Source of the DNA: Streptomyces longwoodensis
GTDB taxonomy: Bacteria > Actinomycetota > Actinomycetes > Streptomycetales > Streptomycetaceae
DNA: 64,000 nucleotides
Assembly: GCF_001514125.1 (NCBI RefSeq)
Contig: NZ_KQ948552.1
Coordinates: forward strand, 423,401 to 487,400
Reading direction: 5' to 3'
The notes beneath the pieces were generated by a model. It was not told where the DNA came from. It saw nothing but the letters and a program-made list of their open reading frames with translations, and made no database searches. Of the stretch, positions 18,945-27,364 are shown in pieces. Made by a program: the position numbers and the translations under genes. Position 1 is the stretch's first letter. Each line of letters starts with the position of its first letter.

Positions 18945-19918
18945 ACGGCGGCCTCCCTGCGGATGCGGTCCCGCACGTCGGTGAGGCCGGCGCGCAGCCT
19001 CTGCAGCGGGGTCGGCGGCAGGGTGCGCGTGGCGCCCCGGGCGTAGTACCGCTCGACGTAGAACTGGATGACGGAGACGACGCTGGTGAGGATCAGGTAC
19101 CAGACGGTGACCACCAGCAGCAGGGGCACGATGTCGCCGGGGTAGGTGGAGCCCATCGACTGCGCCGTGCCGAACAGGTCGAGCAGCGACACGTAGAAGA
19201 CCAGCGAGCTGCTCTTGATCAGGTTGATCAGCTGGTTGACGTAGTTCGGGGTGATGGAGCGCAGCGCCTGCGGGAAGACGATCCTGCGGAACTGGTAGCC
19301 CTTCGGCAGGCCGAGGGCGGCGGCCGCCTCGTGCTGGCCCTGGTCGACGGAGAGGATGCCGCCGCGGACGACCTCGGCGGCGTACGCCGACTCGTGCAGG
19401 CTCAGGCCGACGACGGCGATGGCCATGTCGGTGGCGAGCCGGGACTCGTCGAAGCGGACGAACGCGGGTCCGAAGGGGACGCCGATGCTCAACGTCTGGT
19501 ACAGGGCGCTGAAGTTGTAGAGGAACAGCAGCACCACGATCAGCGGGACGGAGCGCAGCGCCCAGACGTAGGTCCAGCTGACCGCCCGCAGCACCGGGCT
19601 GCCGGAGAGCCGGGCCAGGGCGAACACGATCCCGCCGAGCAGGCCGAGGACCGCGCTCCAGGCGGTGACCTCGAGGGTGATCAGCAGCCCGTCGAGGATG
19701 GTCGGGCGGAGGAACCAGTAGCCGAACCGGTCCCACTGGTAGAAGGGGTTGGTGACCAGGCCGTGCACGAACTGGGCGGCCAGGACGAGGACCACGGCGG
19801 TGGCGATCCAGCGCCCGGGGCGGCGCAGCGGCTGGACGCGCTGGGCCGCCAGCGGTCTTGACGGTGTGTCGGTGGGTGGCGCCGTGACGAGGGACACGGC
19901 GGCCGGGGATTCGCTCAT
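18941..19918 (-). CDS. ABC transporter permease, amino-acid type
   Basis: A 325-residue permease of the HisMQ/GlnP type, with a long cytoplasmic N-terminus and about six membrane segments (first at [17 protein letters not shown]). The coupling helix is [21 protein letters not shown], the EAA motif that contacts the ATPase. GGAG lies 8 nt before ATG 19918; a GTG nine codons upstream is less likely. It is the first structural gene after the SAM riboswitch and the cysteine leader peptide, about 200 nt below the leader stop. Confidence 0.9.
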
Positions 19919-20116
19919 GGAGGGGCTCCGGCGGGAGTCGGACACCCCGGTCGAGGGTCACCGTGGACGGTCGCGGAGCGCCGGCCGGGCGGCGGGGACC
20001 GCTCGGACGGCGCGGCGGTGGACGCGGCGCACGGTGGGATGGAGGCGACCGGGGCGGGGCGGACAACGGCACACCGCTCGGGCGGTGTTCGTCGGGTACG
20101 CGGCTCGGGGGTGGTG

Positions 20117-20275
20117 TCAGCCCCGACAGCGGGCGCGGCCCGGTGCGGTACACAGTGCGCTGCTGACCCGGAGCAGATCGACGGCGCGGTCGGCCACGAG
20201 CGGGGCGGGCTGGTCGGCGGACGGCCGTACGCAGCCGTGGGAGCGGCGGGGGGCCGTCCTGTCGGCTGCGTACAT
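20117..20275 (-). CDS. Cysteine leader peptide (attenuator uORF) of the ABC/monooxygenase operon
   Basis: A short frame of 52 codons from ATG 20275, or 26 codons from GTG 20197, ending TGA 20117-20119. Its core [12 protein letters not shown] with a further Cys near the end matches the leader peptides found before sulfur-assimilation operons in actinobacteria (H-V-D-L-x-R-V-S-S-A-x-C). Slow translation at the Cys codons would report low cysteine and alter folding of the ~200-nt leader before the permease. The longer form has an extra Cys at residue 15. Which start is used cannot be decided here. Confidence 0.7.
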   Translation of the reverse strand: MYAADRTAPRRSHGCVRPSADQPAPLVADRAVDLLRVSSALCTAPGRARCRG

Positions 20276-20339
20276 CGTGGTCACCGTCTCTGTTCCGGCC
20301 CCCTGGCGAGGGGGCTGTCCCGGCCCCGTGCGGGGCTCT

Positions 20340-20450
20340 CGCGCTTACCGAATCCGTCGTCCGGTCCGGTCGTCACCTGGGGCACCCCACCGCGGCGCGA
20401 GGGTTGCCGGTCAGCAAGCCAGGGCTTGTCGCTGACGCTCTTGACCGTTC
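20340..20450 (-). ncRNA. SAM riboswitch, probably SAM-IV class
   Basis: Read on the minus strand, the RNA has a GGTCAAGAG closing-stem start and a GCGTCAGCGACAAGCC arm. The conserved GACCGGCAACCC junction, GCGGTGGGGTGCCCC and a closing GGTGACGACC follow. This is the arrangement of actinobacterial SAM riboswitches. The downstream GGACCGGACGACGG stretch could form the extra pseudoknot of class IV. Two G/C-rich hairpins lie just after it (GCCCCGCACGGGGC and GCCCCCTCGCCAGGGGGC arms, 20290-20335), suited to termination control. It lies between the GST-like gene and the leader peptide and should lower operon expression when SAM is plentiful. Confidence 0.85.
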
Positions 20451-20459
20451 TGGGCCGTA

Positions 20460-20489
20460 AGTTAAGACAGTCCCCGCCCGTGATGTCAA
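20460..20489 (-). promoter_or_regulatory. Promoter of the SAM-riboswitch transcript
   Basis: On the minus strand a consensus -35 TTGACA (20484-20489) is followed after 18 bp by TTAACT (20460-20465). Transcription would begin near 20453, a few nt before the riboswitch aptamer. Confidence 0.65.
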
Positions 20490-20513
20490 CGCCGGTCCAC
20501 GGGTTGGACCGGC

Positions 20514-21413
20514 TCAGGGGCGTTCGACCTGCGGTCGGGCGCGGTCGGCGTCCAGGGCGAGGGCCGTCCAGTCCAGGATCTGGACGGCGGCGCCGGCGGC
20601 CTCCAGGCCCTGGCAACGGGCCTCGTGGCGGCGGGCGATGCCGTCGAGGTCGAGGTGCCGGCCGAAGGCGGGGTGGGTGGTGAGGCGTCGCGCGTACGCC
20701 CACAGGGCGGGGTGCCCGGCGACGCGGCGCACGGCCGAGGCGTCCAGGTGGTGACGGTGCACCGTGTCGAGCTGCACCAGCGTCACCCACAACTCGACGT
20801 CTGCCGCTGTGATCTGATTGCTAATCAGGTACGACTGCGCGGCGAGTCCGCGCTCCAGCACGTCGAGCGTGTCGAGCAGGGTGTCCAGGGCCCCGGCTCG
20901 TTCCCCCGGGTCGGCGTCGGCCGATCCTGCACGCTGCGCGGCCTGTTCGACGCCCTGGGCGCACATACGCTGCACGGCCTCGATCTCGGACTCGGCGCCG
21001 CACGGGTACAGCGAGGGCCGGCCGCCCCCGAAGCGCCGGGCGAGGTCGCGGGCGATGTCGGGGCCGTGGGTGGAGACGATCCGTCCGGACCAGTCGTCGC
21101 TGAGGACGGGGCCGAGGGCGGGCCCGGTGTAGTGGTGGGCGCTGGCCTCGTAGAGCGGGCGCAGCGCGGAGTGGCCGCCGTCGGGACAGTCGGGGACGGC
21201 GGGCAGGACCGTGACGGGACAGGCGGTGTCGAGGCCGAGCAGGCTGTGGGTGACGGCGATGCGCAGCCCGTCGGGGTCGGCGGGCGACAGGTGCAGGCGG
21301 TAGCGGCGCGGTACGGCGTAGTGGCCGCTGCGCGCGTCGCGGCCGATGCGCCCGCGGAAGGCGGGGCCGGGCCGGTCGGACGGGTGGTGGGCGGCCAGTG
21401 GCGTGACGGACAT
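20514..21413 (-). CDS. Glutathionyl-hydroquinone-reductase-like GST family protein lacking the catalytic Cys
   Basis: A 299-residue protein of the omega/Xi GST fold. The C-terminal all-helical domain is well kept (LDVLERGLAAQSYLISNQITAADVELWVTLVQLDTV, in two halves; HPALWAYARRLTTHPAF). The N-terminal thioredoxin-like part starts YAVPRRYRLHLSPADPDGLR, where family members normally have an A-C-P-W-A-H-R active site, so the Cys is gone. It may bind a thiol cofactor without classical transferase chemistry, or have a different nucleophile. ATG 21413 follows GGGAGA. It is preceded by its own leader peptide (21907-22041) and sits just upstream of the sulfur operon. Confidence 0.8.
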   Translation of the reverse strand: MSVTPLAAHHPSDRPGPAFRGRIGRDARSGHYAVPRRYRLHLSPADPDGLRIAVTHSLLGLDTACPVTVLPAVPDCPDGGHSALRPLYEASAHHYTGPALGPVLSDDWSGRIVSTHGPDIARDLARRFGGGRPSLYPCGAESEIEAVQRMCAQGVEQAAQRAGSADADPGERAGALDTLLDTLDVLERGLAAQSYLISNQITAADVELWVTLVQLDTVHRHHLDASAVRRVAGHPALWAYARRLTTHPAFGRHLDLDGIARRHEARCQGLEAAGAAVQILDWTALALDADRARPQVERP

Positions 21414-21906
21414 GTCTCTCCCGGGAGGCGGGCGCGACGCGAGGTACGCGCGGTGGAGGCGGCTGCGGACGGCTACGGCGGCTGTCGCGGCACGGCGGCT
21501 GCGGACGGCTTCGGCGGCAGGGCCGGCGGCGACGAGGGGCAGGCGGCTGTGGGCGGCGGACGGCGCGTGGGCGGCGGGACGCGGACACGGTCGGCCCCGG
21601 ACGGCACCGGCGCGGGGCACGAGCGCCCGGGACGGCGCGGGCGCGTGACGGGAGCGGCTGCGGGAGGGGGCGGGAGGTCCGGACGCACCGCGGGCGGGTC
21701 CCGCGGGCGCACCGCCGGGCGGATCCCGGGGGCGTACCGCGGCAGGTCCCCGGGGGGCGTACCGCGGGAGGTCCCTGGCGGTCGACCGCGGATGCGGTCC
21801 CCGGCCGGCGCCGTCGTCCGGACGCACGGCGGGCCTCGCGGTCCCGGACCGTCGGACCCGCGTCGCGCGGCTCCGCCCGCTCAGGGGGTGGCCGGCCGGG
21901 CCCGGG
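21414..21906 (-). other. Long leader between the HIDLQRV peptide and the GST-like gene
   Basis: No gene is supported in these 493 nt. The stretch is extremely GC-rich and includes the 24-bp imperfect tandem repeats at 21676-21795. By position it is the attenuation leader of the GST-like gene. Several GC-rich self-complementary segments are present, but I cannot fold them reliably by eye. Confidence 0.5.
21676..21795 (+). repeat. Imperfect ~24-bp tandem repeat
   Basis: Five copies of a unit beginning GGTCCC and containing GCGTACCGCGG run head to tail, starting at 21676, 21697, 21721, 21745 and 21770. Copies 2-4 are closest to each other. The array lies in the untranslated leader of the GST-like gene. 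Confidence 0.6.
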
Positions 21907-22041
21907 TCAGCCCCGGGCGGCCCTGATGGCGCTGCACACGCGCTGCAGGTCGATGTGGCGGCGGGAGGTGAGCAGGGGTGACGACCACGTCGTACGGCCG
22001 GTTCGGCTCGCCCGGGTGGTGACCGGCTCCACGTGGCTCAT
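21907..22041 (-). CDS. Leader peptide of the GST-like gene
   Basis: A 44-codon frame from ATG 22041 to TGA 21907-21909, with AGGTAGGGAAAC before the ATG. The C-terminal part LLTSRRHIDLQRVCSAIR matches the actinobacterial sulfur leader-peptide motif (R-R-H-[VI]-D-L-x-R-V-x-S-A), with a single Cys placed just before S-A-I. It lies 493 nt upstream of the GST-like gene on the same strand. This links that gene to the same cysteine-sensing control as the neighbouring operon. Confidence 0.72.
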   Translation of the reverse strand: MSHVEPVTTRASRTGRTTWSSPLLTSRRHIDLQRVCSAIRAARG

Positions 22042-22248
22042 GTTTCCCTACCTGTTCACTAGGATTCCCGCCTCCGAGTGTCGATCCGCCTCCAGGCCCC
22101 GTCAAGGGGTCATCCACCAGCTGGTTGCAGGGCGCCTCTGCGCGCGGGCCGCGCCCAGGTCTCCGCGCGGCCGGACGTGCCTGGTCCTGTCACCCCCAGG
22201 AACACGGGGGCACTGCCGCGGGCCGCCGTCCGGCGCGAGGCTGGACGC

Positions 22249-22959
22249 ATGACGACCACACTGATCACCGGAGCGAACAAGGGTCTCGGCTTCGAGACCG
22301 CCCGCCGGCTCGTCGCCGAGGGCCACACCGTCTACATCGGCAGCCGGGACGCCGCGCGCGGCCGTGCAGCGGCCGAACGGCTGGGCGCGCGGGCCGTCCT
22401 GCTGGACGTGACCGACGACGCGTCGGTGGCCGCCGCGGCCAAGACCGTCGAGGCGGAGAGCGGCGGGCTGGACGTCCTCGTGAACAACGCCGGCATCGAG
22501 GAGCGGGGCGAGGGCCACGCGTTCGTCGGCCCGGCGGACCTGACCCCCGACACCCTGCGGACCGTGCTGGAGACGAACGTCGTCGGCGTGGTCCGGGTGA
22601 CCCGCGCCTTCCTGCCGCTGCTGCGCCGGTCCGCGGCGCCGGTCGTGGTGAACGTCAGCAGCGGACTCGCCTCGCTGACCCGGGTCACCACCGAGGGCGA
22701 CCCGGCCTTCGCCTACCCGGGCGTGGCCTACCCCGCGTCGAAGGCGGCGGTGAACATGATCACCGTCCAGTACGCGAAGGCGTTCCCCGAGCTGCGCGTC
22801 AACGCCGTGGAGCCGGGTTTCACCGCGACCGACCTCAACGGGCACGCGGGCACCCAGACCGTCGAGGAGGGCGCCGAGGTCATCGTCCGCATGGCCCTGC
22901 TGGGCCCGGACGGTCCGACCGGCACGTACGTCGACGTGAACGGCCCGTTGCCCTGGTGA
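22249..22959 (+). CDS. SDR family NAD(P)-dependent oxidoreductase
   Basis: A 236-residue classical short-chain dehydrogenase. It shows the nucleotide site TGANKGLGFE, Asp in LLDVTDD, NNAG at about residue 82, the catalytic Ser in VNVSSGL and YPASK with the catalytic Tyr/Lys. The pattern GANKGLGFETAR with VYPASKAAVNMIT is usual for NADP-dependent carbonyl reductases. No ribosome site is strong before ATG 22249; longer upstream frames have none at all. It has no operon partners, and the substrate is unknown. Confidence 0.88.
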   Translation: MTTTLITGANKGLGFETARRLVAEGHTVYIGSRDAARGRAAAERLGARAVLLDVTDDASVAAAAKTVEAESGGLDVLVNNAGIEERGEGHAFVGPADLTPDTLRTVLETNVVGVVRVTRAFLPLLRRSAAPVVVNVSSGLASLTRVTTEGDPAFAYPGVAYPASKAAVNMITVQYAKAFPELRVNAVEPGFTATDLNGHAGTQTVEEGAEVIVRMALLGPDGPTGTYVDVNGPLPW

Positions 22960-23047
22960 CGGAGGGCCGCGCGGACGGGACCGACCTGGCCGGCCGTCCG
23001 GCCGTGCGGCGGCTTTCCACCGTGCCGACGTGGAGGGGGCTGAGGTG

Positions 23048-23338
23048 CTACTGCGCGTCGTTCAGGAGGTTGAAGAGACCGGCGGCCGGTGCGAGGTCGC
23101 TGCCACCGCAGGACTGGTGAGGGGCAGCGGCAGGAACCTGGCCCACGTTCCCGCCGCCCGAAGCGTGCGAAGTGCCTGACACGGCGCTGGTCGAAGCGCG
23201 GGAGTGGTTCAGGCAGGTGTTGCCGAACGCGGGGTTGCCCACCGGCAGAACACCTCCCGCGGCCGCCGGCACGCTTTGGGTAGCTGTGCCCGCCACGGCG
23301 GTCAGGACGACGAGGACCGGGTATGCCATGCGCTTCAC
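23048..23338 (-). CDS. Small secreted protein with chaplin-like segments
   Basis: A 96-residue exported protein. GTG 23338 follows AGGAG by 7 nt. A signal peptide (MKRMAYPVLVVLTAVAGTA) is cleaved near SVPAAA. The mature part has two Cys and two pieces that look like chaplin segments in reversed order: GNPAFGNTCLNH first, then GNVGQVPAAAPHQSCGG and LAPAAGLFNLLND. In true chaplins the VQVP...CG...GLLNPAFGNTC order is continuous. It could be a diverged cell-surface protein rather than a real chaplin. The leader before its ribosome site contains a heptanucleotide repeat. Confidence 0.6.
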   Translation of the reverse strand: MKRMAYPVLVVLTAVAGTATQSVPAAAGGVLPVGNPAFGNTCLNHSRASTSAVSGTSHASGGGNVGQVPAAAPHQSCGGSDLAPAAGLFNLLNDAQ

Positions 23339-23356
23339 GGCCGACTCCTGTCAGAG

Positions 23357-23391
23357 CTGGTTGCTGGTTGCTGGTTGCTGGTTGCTGATTG
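23357..23391 (-). repeat. Heptanucleotide tandem repeat upstream of the small secreted protein
   Basis: Five head-to-tail copies of CTGGTTG (23357-23363, 23364-23370, 23371-23377, 23378-23384, and CTGATTG 23385-23391) occur on the plus strand; the transcript would carry (CAACCAG)n. The array is 10 nt upstream of the AGGAG of the small secreted protein gene. Confidence 0.85.
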
Positions 23392-23599
23392 CGGGCAGTG
23401 CCCTGCCACATGATCGAACCGATGACGCGACCGGCACGCGTACGGACACGGTCCCACAGCGAGGCAGGCTGGGGGCGGTGCAGCAGACCGGGGTGCAGGG
23501 GACCGCGTGTCAGCGCAAGGGGGCGGTGTGTCGAATCGGCCGGGGCGGAGGCGCTGGCCGTGGCCCGAACCCCGTCGCGTGGCGGCACTGCGTCCCCCG

Positions 23600-24124
23600 T
23601 CAGATGTCCCGACCGGAGCATGACCGCCACGGCACCTCGGCGAGCCGGGCCAGGAAGACGTCCGGGGCCGGCCAGTTGCGCATGGGGCGGCTGTGGTCCT
23701 GAACCGTCAGCAGCGCCTGGACGGCCGGCCGTGAGAAGTCCGGGGCGATGCCCCAGCCGGGGCGCGAGCTGAGCAGGTCCTCCACGGTGATCGCCCGCTC
23801 CGCCGGGACCACGTCGTCGACGGGTCCGTCCGGTGTGCGGACCACCAGCGGCTTCGCCAGTTCCGGCAGCCACTCGGCGATCGGGTCGTCCAGCGCGATG
23901 CGGCCTTCGTCGACGAGCGTGAGCAGGCCGGCCGCCATGACCGGCTTGGTGAGCGAGGCGATCCTGAAGATCGACTCCCGGGTCATCGGGGCGCTGCCGG
24001 TGGTGTCCGCCGACCCCACCGTGACCACCTCGACGTCGTCCCCGCGCGCGACCAGGGCGACAGCACCGGGGACGGTCCCGTCGTCGACACGTCGCCGCAG
24101 CGTCTTGTACAGCGTGCTGCTCAT
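23600..24124 (-). pseudogene. Remnant of a class C beta-lactamase-type serine hydrolase
   Basis: The frame gives 174 residues, while full members have about 380-420. The start is well kept ([26 protein letters not shown]; active-site motif SLTK in [43 protein letters not shown]). After residue ~150 the family sequence breaks off (FLARLAEVPWRSCSGRDI, then stop). No Tyr-x-Asn or His/Lys-x-Gly motif follows in any minus-strand frame that I could read in the next 200 nt. The catalytic triad is incomplete, so the product should be inactive. Confidence 0.75.
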
Positions 24125-24473
24125 CGTTCGACCTTCCGGTGGGCGGGGAAACTACGGGGGTACGACTCCGCCCACGCCCGGAAATCATCGCCACTGCACG
24201 ACGGCTGCGGGTGCGTGGAGGCACGGCGTACCCGCCTCCACGCCGGTCCCGGCCCGCCCACCGACCACGCCTCCGCTGTCCGTCGCCGGCCCGCCGGACC
24301 GCACCGCGCCGGTCGGCTGCTTTCAGGCCGCTGTGTTCGTCCCCACGACCTCCCGCCGTCAGGCAGTCCTCCCGGGTTCGGACACGTGGGGCCCTGTGCG
24401 TAGTCCGCGTGGATTGACGTATGGGGTGAGGGTTTCCAAGCTGGAGACGGGGCCGCTGGAAGGGGCCGTGATC
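24125..24473. other. Intergenic stretch with no supported gene
   Basis: Between the hydrolase remnant and the phosphatase I see no gene with ribosome site and family resemblance. It must hold the phosphatase promoter; TTGACG at 24415-24420 is a possible -35, without a clear -10. Confidence 0.4.
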
Positions 24474-25709
24474 GTGAGTGGTGGGCAGAGTGGGCTTTCG
24501 CGGCTGCTGACTGCTGCGGAGAGGGCGGCACCGGTGGACGCCGTTGCGGTGGTCGCGGAGGACCTGCGGCAGCGGTTCGGGGCCAGGGAGGTGTCCTTCC
24601 TCATCGTGGACCTGACGGGACAGGCAGTGGCGCGGCTGATCACCGCCGCCGGTGCGGAGGGCGGGCGGGAAGCGGAGCGGATTCCTCTGTTCGGCAGTGT
24701 CTACGAGCAGGTGATCCGCACCCAGCGGCTGTTCCAGGAGCCGGCCGGCCGAGGGCAGCGAGTGATCGTGCCGGTCACCAACCGGGGGGACGCCATCGGG
24801 CTGCTGGAACTGCTCCTGCCCGCCGATCCCGGCGCCGGCATCCTCGAGGAGGTCGGTGAAGCCGCCCACATCCTGGCCTACGTCGTGATCGCCAACGGAC
24901 GCTTCACCGACCTCTACACCTGGGGCAAACGCTCCAGGCCTCCTACCCTGGCCGCTGAGATCCAGTACCAGCTGCTGCCTGCGTCGCTGTCGTGCGAGGC
25001 GGCGCAGTTCACCCTGTGCGGGAGCCTGGAGCCTTCGGAAGACCTCAGCGGCGACACCTTCGACTACGTCCTGGACCGCGACACTCTGCACGTGTCGGTG
25101 ACCGACCCCATGGGCCACGACATCGACTCCGCCCTGGCCGCCACCGTGCTGGTGGGCGCCCTGCGCGGTGCCCGCCGCGCCGGGGCCGGCCTGGCGGAGC
25201 AGGCCCACCGCGCCGACCAGGCCCTGGCCGGTCACGGCCGCGGCCACGCCACTGGGCAGCTGCTGCGCATCAACCTGCGCACCGGCCGCGCCCAGATGGT
25301 CAACGCCGGCCATCCCTGGCCACTGCGGCTGCGCGGCGGGACGGCGCAAGCGGTCGCCTGCGCGGCGGACCACCCCTTCGGGCTGTCCGTGTCCATGCCC
25401 CACCCCTACCGGGTCCAGGACCTCGATCTGCGCGCCGGGGACCGCCTGCTGCTGGTGACCGACGGGATGCTCGAACGCCACGGGGAGACGGTCGACCTGG
25501 CCGCCCTGCTGGAGCGCACCCGCAACCTGCACCCGCGGGAGGCGGCGCACGCGCTGACCTCCGCGGTCCTGGACGCAGCCGGGGGCCGGCTCGCGGACGA
25601 CGCCACCGTGATGTGCCTGGACTGGCACGGGCCCCAGCAGACCCTGCGGCACGTCAGCTCCGGCGCGGACACGCGGCAGGCCTCGGCCGGCCGCACGCGG
25701 CCACGGTAA
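24474..25709 (+). CDS. GAF-SpoIIE (PPM-type) serine/threonine phosphatase
   Basis: A 411-residue cytosolic phosphatase. About residues 15-150 form a GAF-like sensor ([23 protein letters not shown]), and ~165-390 the PP2C/SpoIIE domain with [19 protein letters not shown] (metal Asp), [24 protein letters not shown] in two halves, [28 protein letters not shown] and [12 protein letters not shown]. Such proteins usually act on anti-anti-sigma factors in stress-sigma control, but no partner is encoded beside it. GTG 24474 follows GGAAGGGG by 8 nt; GTG 24426 is a possible longer start. The SGD in place of the usual GGD-W is a small deviation. Confidence 0.85.
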   Translation: MSGGQSGLSRLLTAAERAAPVDAVAVVAEDLRQRFGAREVSFLIVDLTGQAVARLITAAGAEGGREAERIPLFGSVYEQVIRTQRLFQEPAGRGQRVIVPVTNRGDAIGLLELLLPADPGAGILEEVGEAAHILAYVVIANGRFTDLYTWGKRSRPPTLAAEIQYQLLPASLSCEAAQFTLCGSLEPSEDLSGDTFDYVLDRDTLHVSVTDPMGHDIDSALAATVLVGALRGARRAGAGLAEQAHRADQALAGHGRGHATGQLLRINLRTGRAQMVNAGHPWPLRLRGGTAQAVACAADHPFGLSVSMPHPYRVQDLDLRAGDRLLLVTDGMLERHGETVDLAALLERTRNLHPREAAHALTSAVLDAAGGRLADDATVMCLDWHGPQQTLRHVSSGADTRQASAGRTRPR

Positions 25710-25811
25710 GCGGCTAGACGGTCGTCCGGCGGGCTGGGCCCCGGGGCGTGGCCTGAGCCGGCCAGGGCACGCACGCCACCGCCCGCCCCGAGCCGGCGGG
25801 TCCTGGCCCAC

Positions 25812-26831
25812 TTGGGAAGGGGACGGGCACGGGCGGGTCGGGGCGCGCACCCACCCCTGCGGCCAGTCCGCACGGCACGAGCCGGTGAGGGCCGACGCCG
25901 CCGTTGGCGATCCCGATCGGACACCGGGCACCTGGAGCACTCGGCAGGGCGGCGAGAGCCTGCGACGACGCAGTTCCGCAGGGCCCGGCTTCCACGGCTG
26001 CTGCAGCGGCTCGGGCGATGCTGGTCCCGGGCTGTGCACGGCGAGCTGGGCGCGGAAGCAGGTGAGCGAGGGGCCCCTGCCGACCAGCGGTGGGTGGTGC
26101 AGGGCGAGAACGAGACAGCCGCGTCGTTTGGCTGCGGCGCCGCCACCATCGACGACATCACCGACACGCCCCAGCATCCGATCGGCCGCCACCTGCCCCC
26201 GATCTCCGAGGACCCGGACTACCCCTTCCCCGCGGTAGCGCCCCAGTCCGAGGCAGTGGGTGCCGACACCGACGTCATCACCGTCGGCGCGGGCGGCAAC
26301 ACCCTCGGCTTCGCCGACCTCGTCATGAAGTGCCCGCAGCTGGGCGGTGAAAGCGACGGCAAGGGCACCCCCTGCAAGGACGCCCTGGGCGCCGGCATCC
26401 CGGCCCGCCTGACGAAGGTCCGCCAGGACTACGACCGGATGCTCGAAGTGCTCCACGAGCGCGCCCCGCACGCCAAGATCCTGGCCGTCGGCTACCCCAC
26501 GATCGTCCCCCGCGACGCCTCCAAGTGCAGCTACGGCGACCTGACGCAGTTCGGCACCATCACCCAGGGCGACCTGGACTGGCTGCGCGAGGACGTCCTG
26601 AAACCCCTCAACGAGGCCATCGACAACTCGACCGGCACCCAGGACGCGGCCGGCTTCGTCGACCTCTACACCCCCTCCCAGAACCACAGCGTCTGCGACG
26701 ACAGCAAGTGGGTCGAGGGCGTCGTCACCCTCCCCGACCAGCTGTCCTTCGTCCACGCCAACGCCCTCGGCCACCGCAACGCTGCCGACCACGTCGAAGA
26801 AGCGATGCTGAACGCCATCGACGTGAGCTGA
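25812..26831 (+). pseudogene. SGNH/GDSL-type hydrolase lacking its N-terminal catalytic block
   Basis: From about base 26097 the frame matches a secreted actinobacterial SGNH lipase/esterase: SFGCGAATIDDIT, DTDVITVGAGGNTLGFADLV (block III), KCPQLGG with paired Cys, KILAVGYPTIVP, and FVHANALGHRNAADHV with the catalytic His. The segment that should carry a signal peptide and the GDS nucleophile motif is absent. The upstream frame (25812-26090) is Arg-rich, shadow-like sequence, and the other two frames show no clear GDSY. I therefore call it a 5'-degraded gene; a highly diverged N-terminus is the alternative. Confidence 0.6.
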
Positions 26832-27329
26832 CCCGCTCCCGTTCACCCGGCCGATGCCCCCAGCGCACTGGCCTCCGGCACGAGCCGGAGGCCAGTTCCG
26901 CGCGGGTCAGGCGGTCTCGCCACGTCATGACGCCATCCTTTTGGCACCAGCCGCCCGTACTGTCCGGACGAAGCGAACCGCCTCCGCTCGTGGCCCCGCG
27001 GCCCACCGCCATCCGGCAAGCGGAGCTGGCGGTCGGCACGCCACCACGCAGATCGGCGCACTTCGGCACCCTCGCTTCAGTCAGCCGCGCGCCACGGCCG
27101 GATCGGTCGTCGACGGACACATCATCAGCGGCACCGTCGACGGGGTCAGCGACAGACCTGGTCGAACTGGTCGGCACGGCGGCTCGCCCAGAACGGGTCG
27201 AGCGGCGCCGGGAGGGACCGACCAACGATCGCCCTGGGCGGATCAAAGCACACCCGGGAAGGTGCGTCCACCACGCATCTCGGGGTGCGGGACCCGCCCG
27301 CCCCGCACGTCTCCCTTGCCTAGGGCGCG
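26832..27329. other. Intergenic stretch with no supported gene
   Basis: Apart from the terminator at 26867-26896 I see no coding sequence with family resemblance or ribosome site. At its right end the leader-peptide promoter of the second monooxygenase locus begins. Confidence 0.45.
26867..26896 (+). terminator. Hairpin after the SGNH frame
   Basis: A perfect 13-bp stem (26867-26879 with 26884-26896) and ACGA tetraloop lie 36 nt after the stop. Retention of a clean terminator suggests the SGNH gene decayed recently. Confidence 0.8.
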
Positions 27330-27358
27330 TTGACGACCGCGACCGGCCGTGTTTGCAT
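27330..27358 (+). promoter_or_regulatory. Promoter for a leaderless cysteine leader peptide
   Basis: TTGACG (27330-27335), a 17-bp spacer and TTGCAT (27353-27358) lie so that transcription would start at or next to ATG 27365. No Shine-Dalgarno is present. Confidence 0.6.
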
Positions 27359-27364
27359 CGACCC

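Noticed and set aside
23357..23391. Short repeats considered as a CRISPR array
   Set aside because: Units are 7 bp, directly abutting, with no spacers and no cas genes nearby.
22728..26846. A 1,372-residue minus-strand open frame
   Set aside because: It is antisense to the phosphatase and SGNH frames, Arg/Gly/Pro-rich and without any recognisable domain or ribosome site. It is a product of low stop-codon frequency at high GC.
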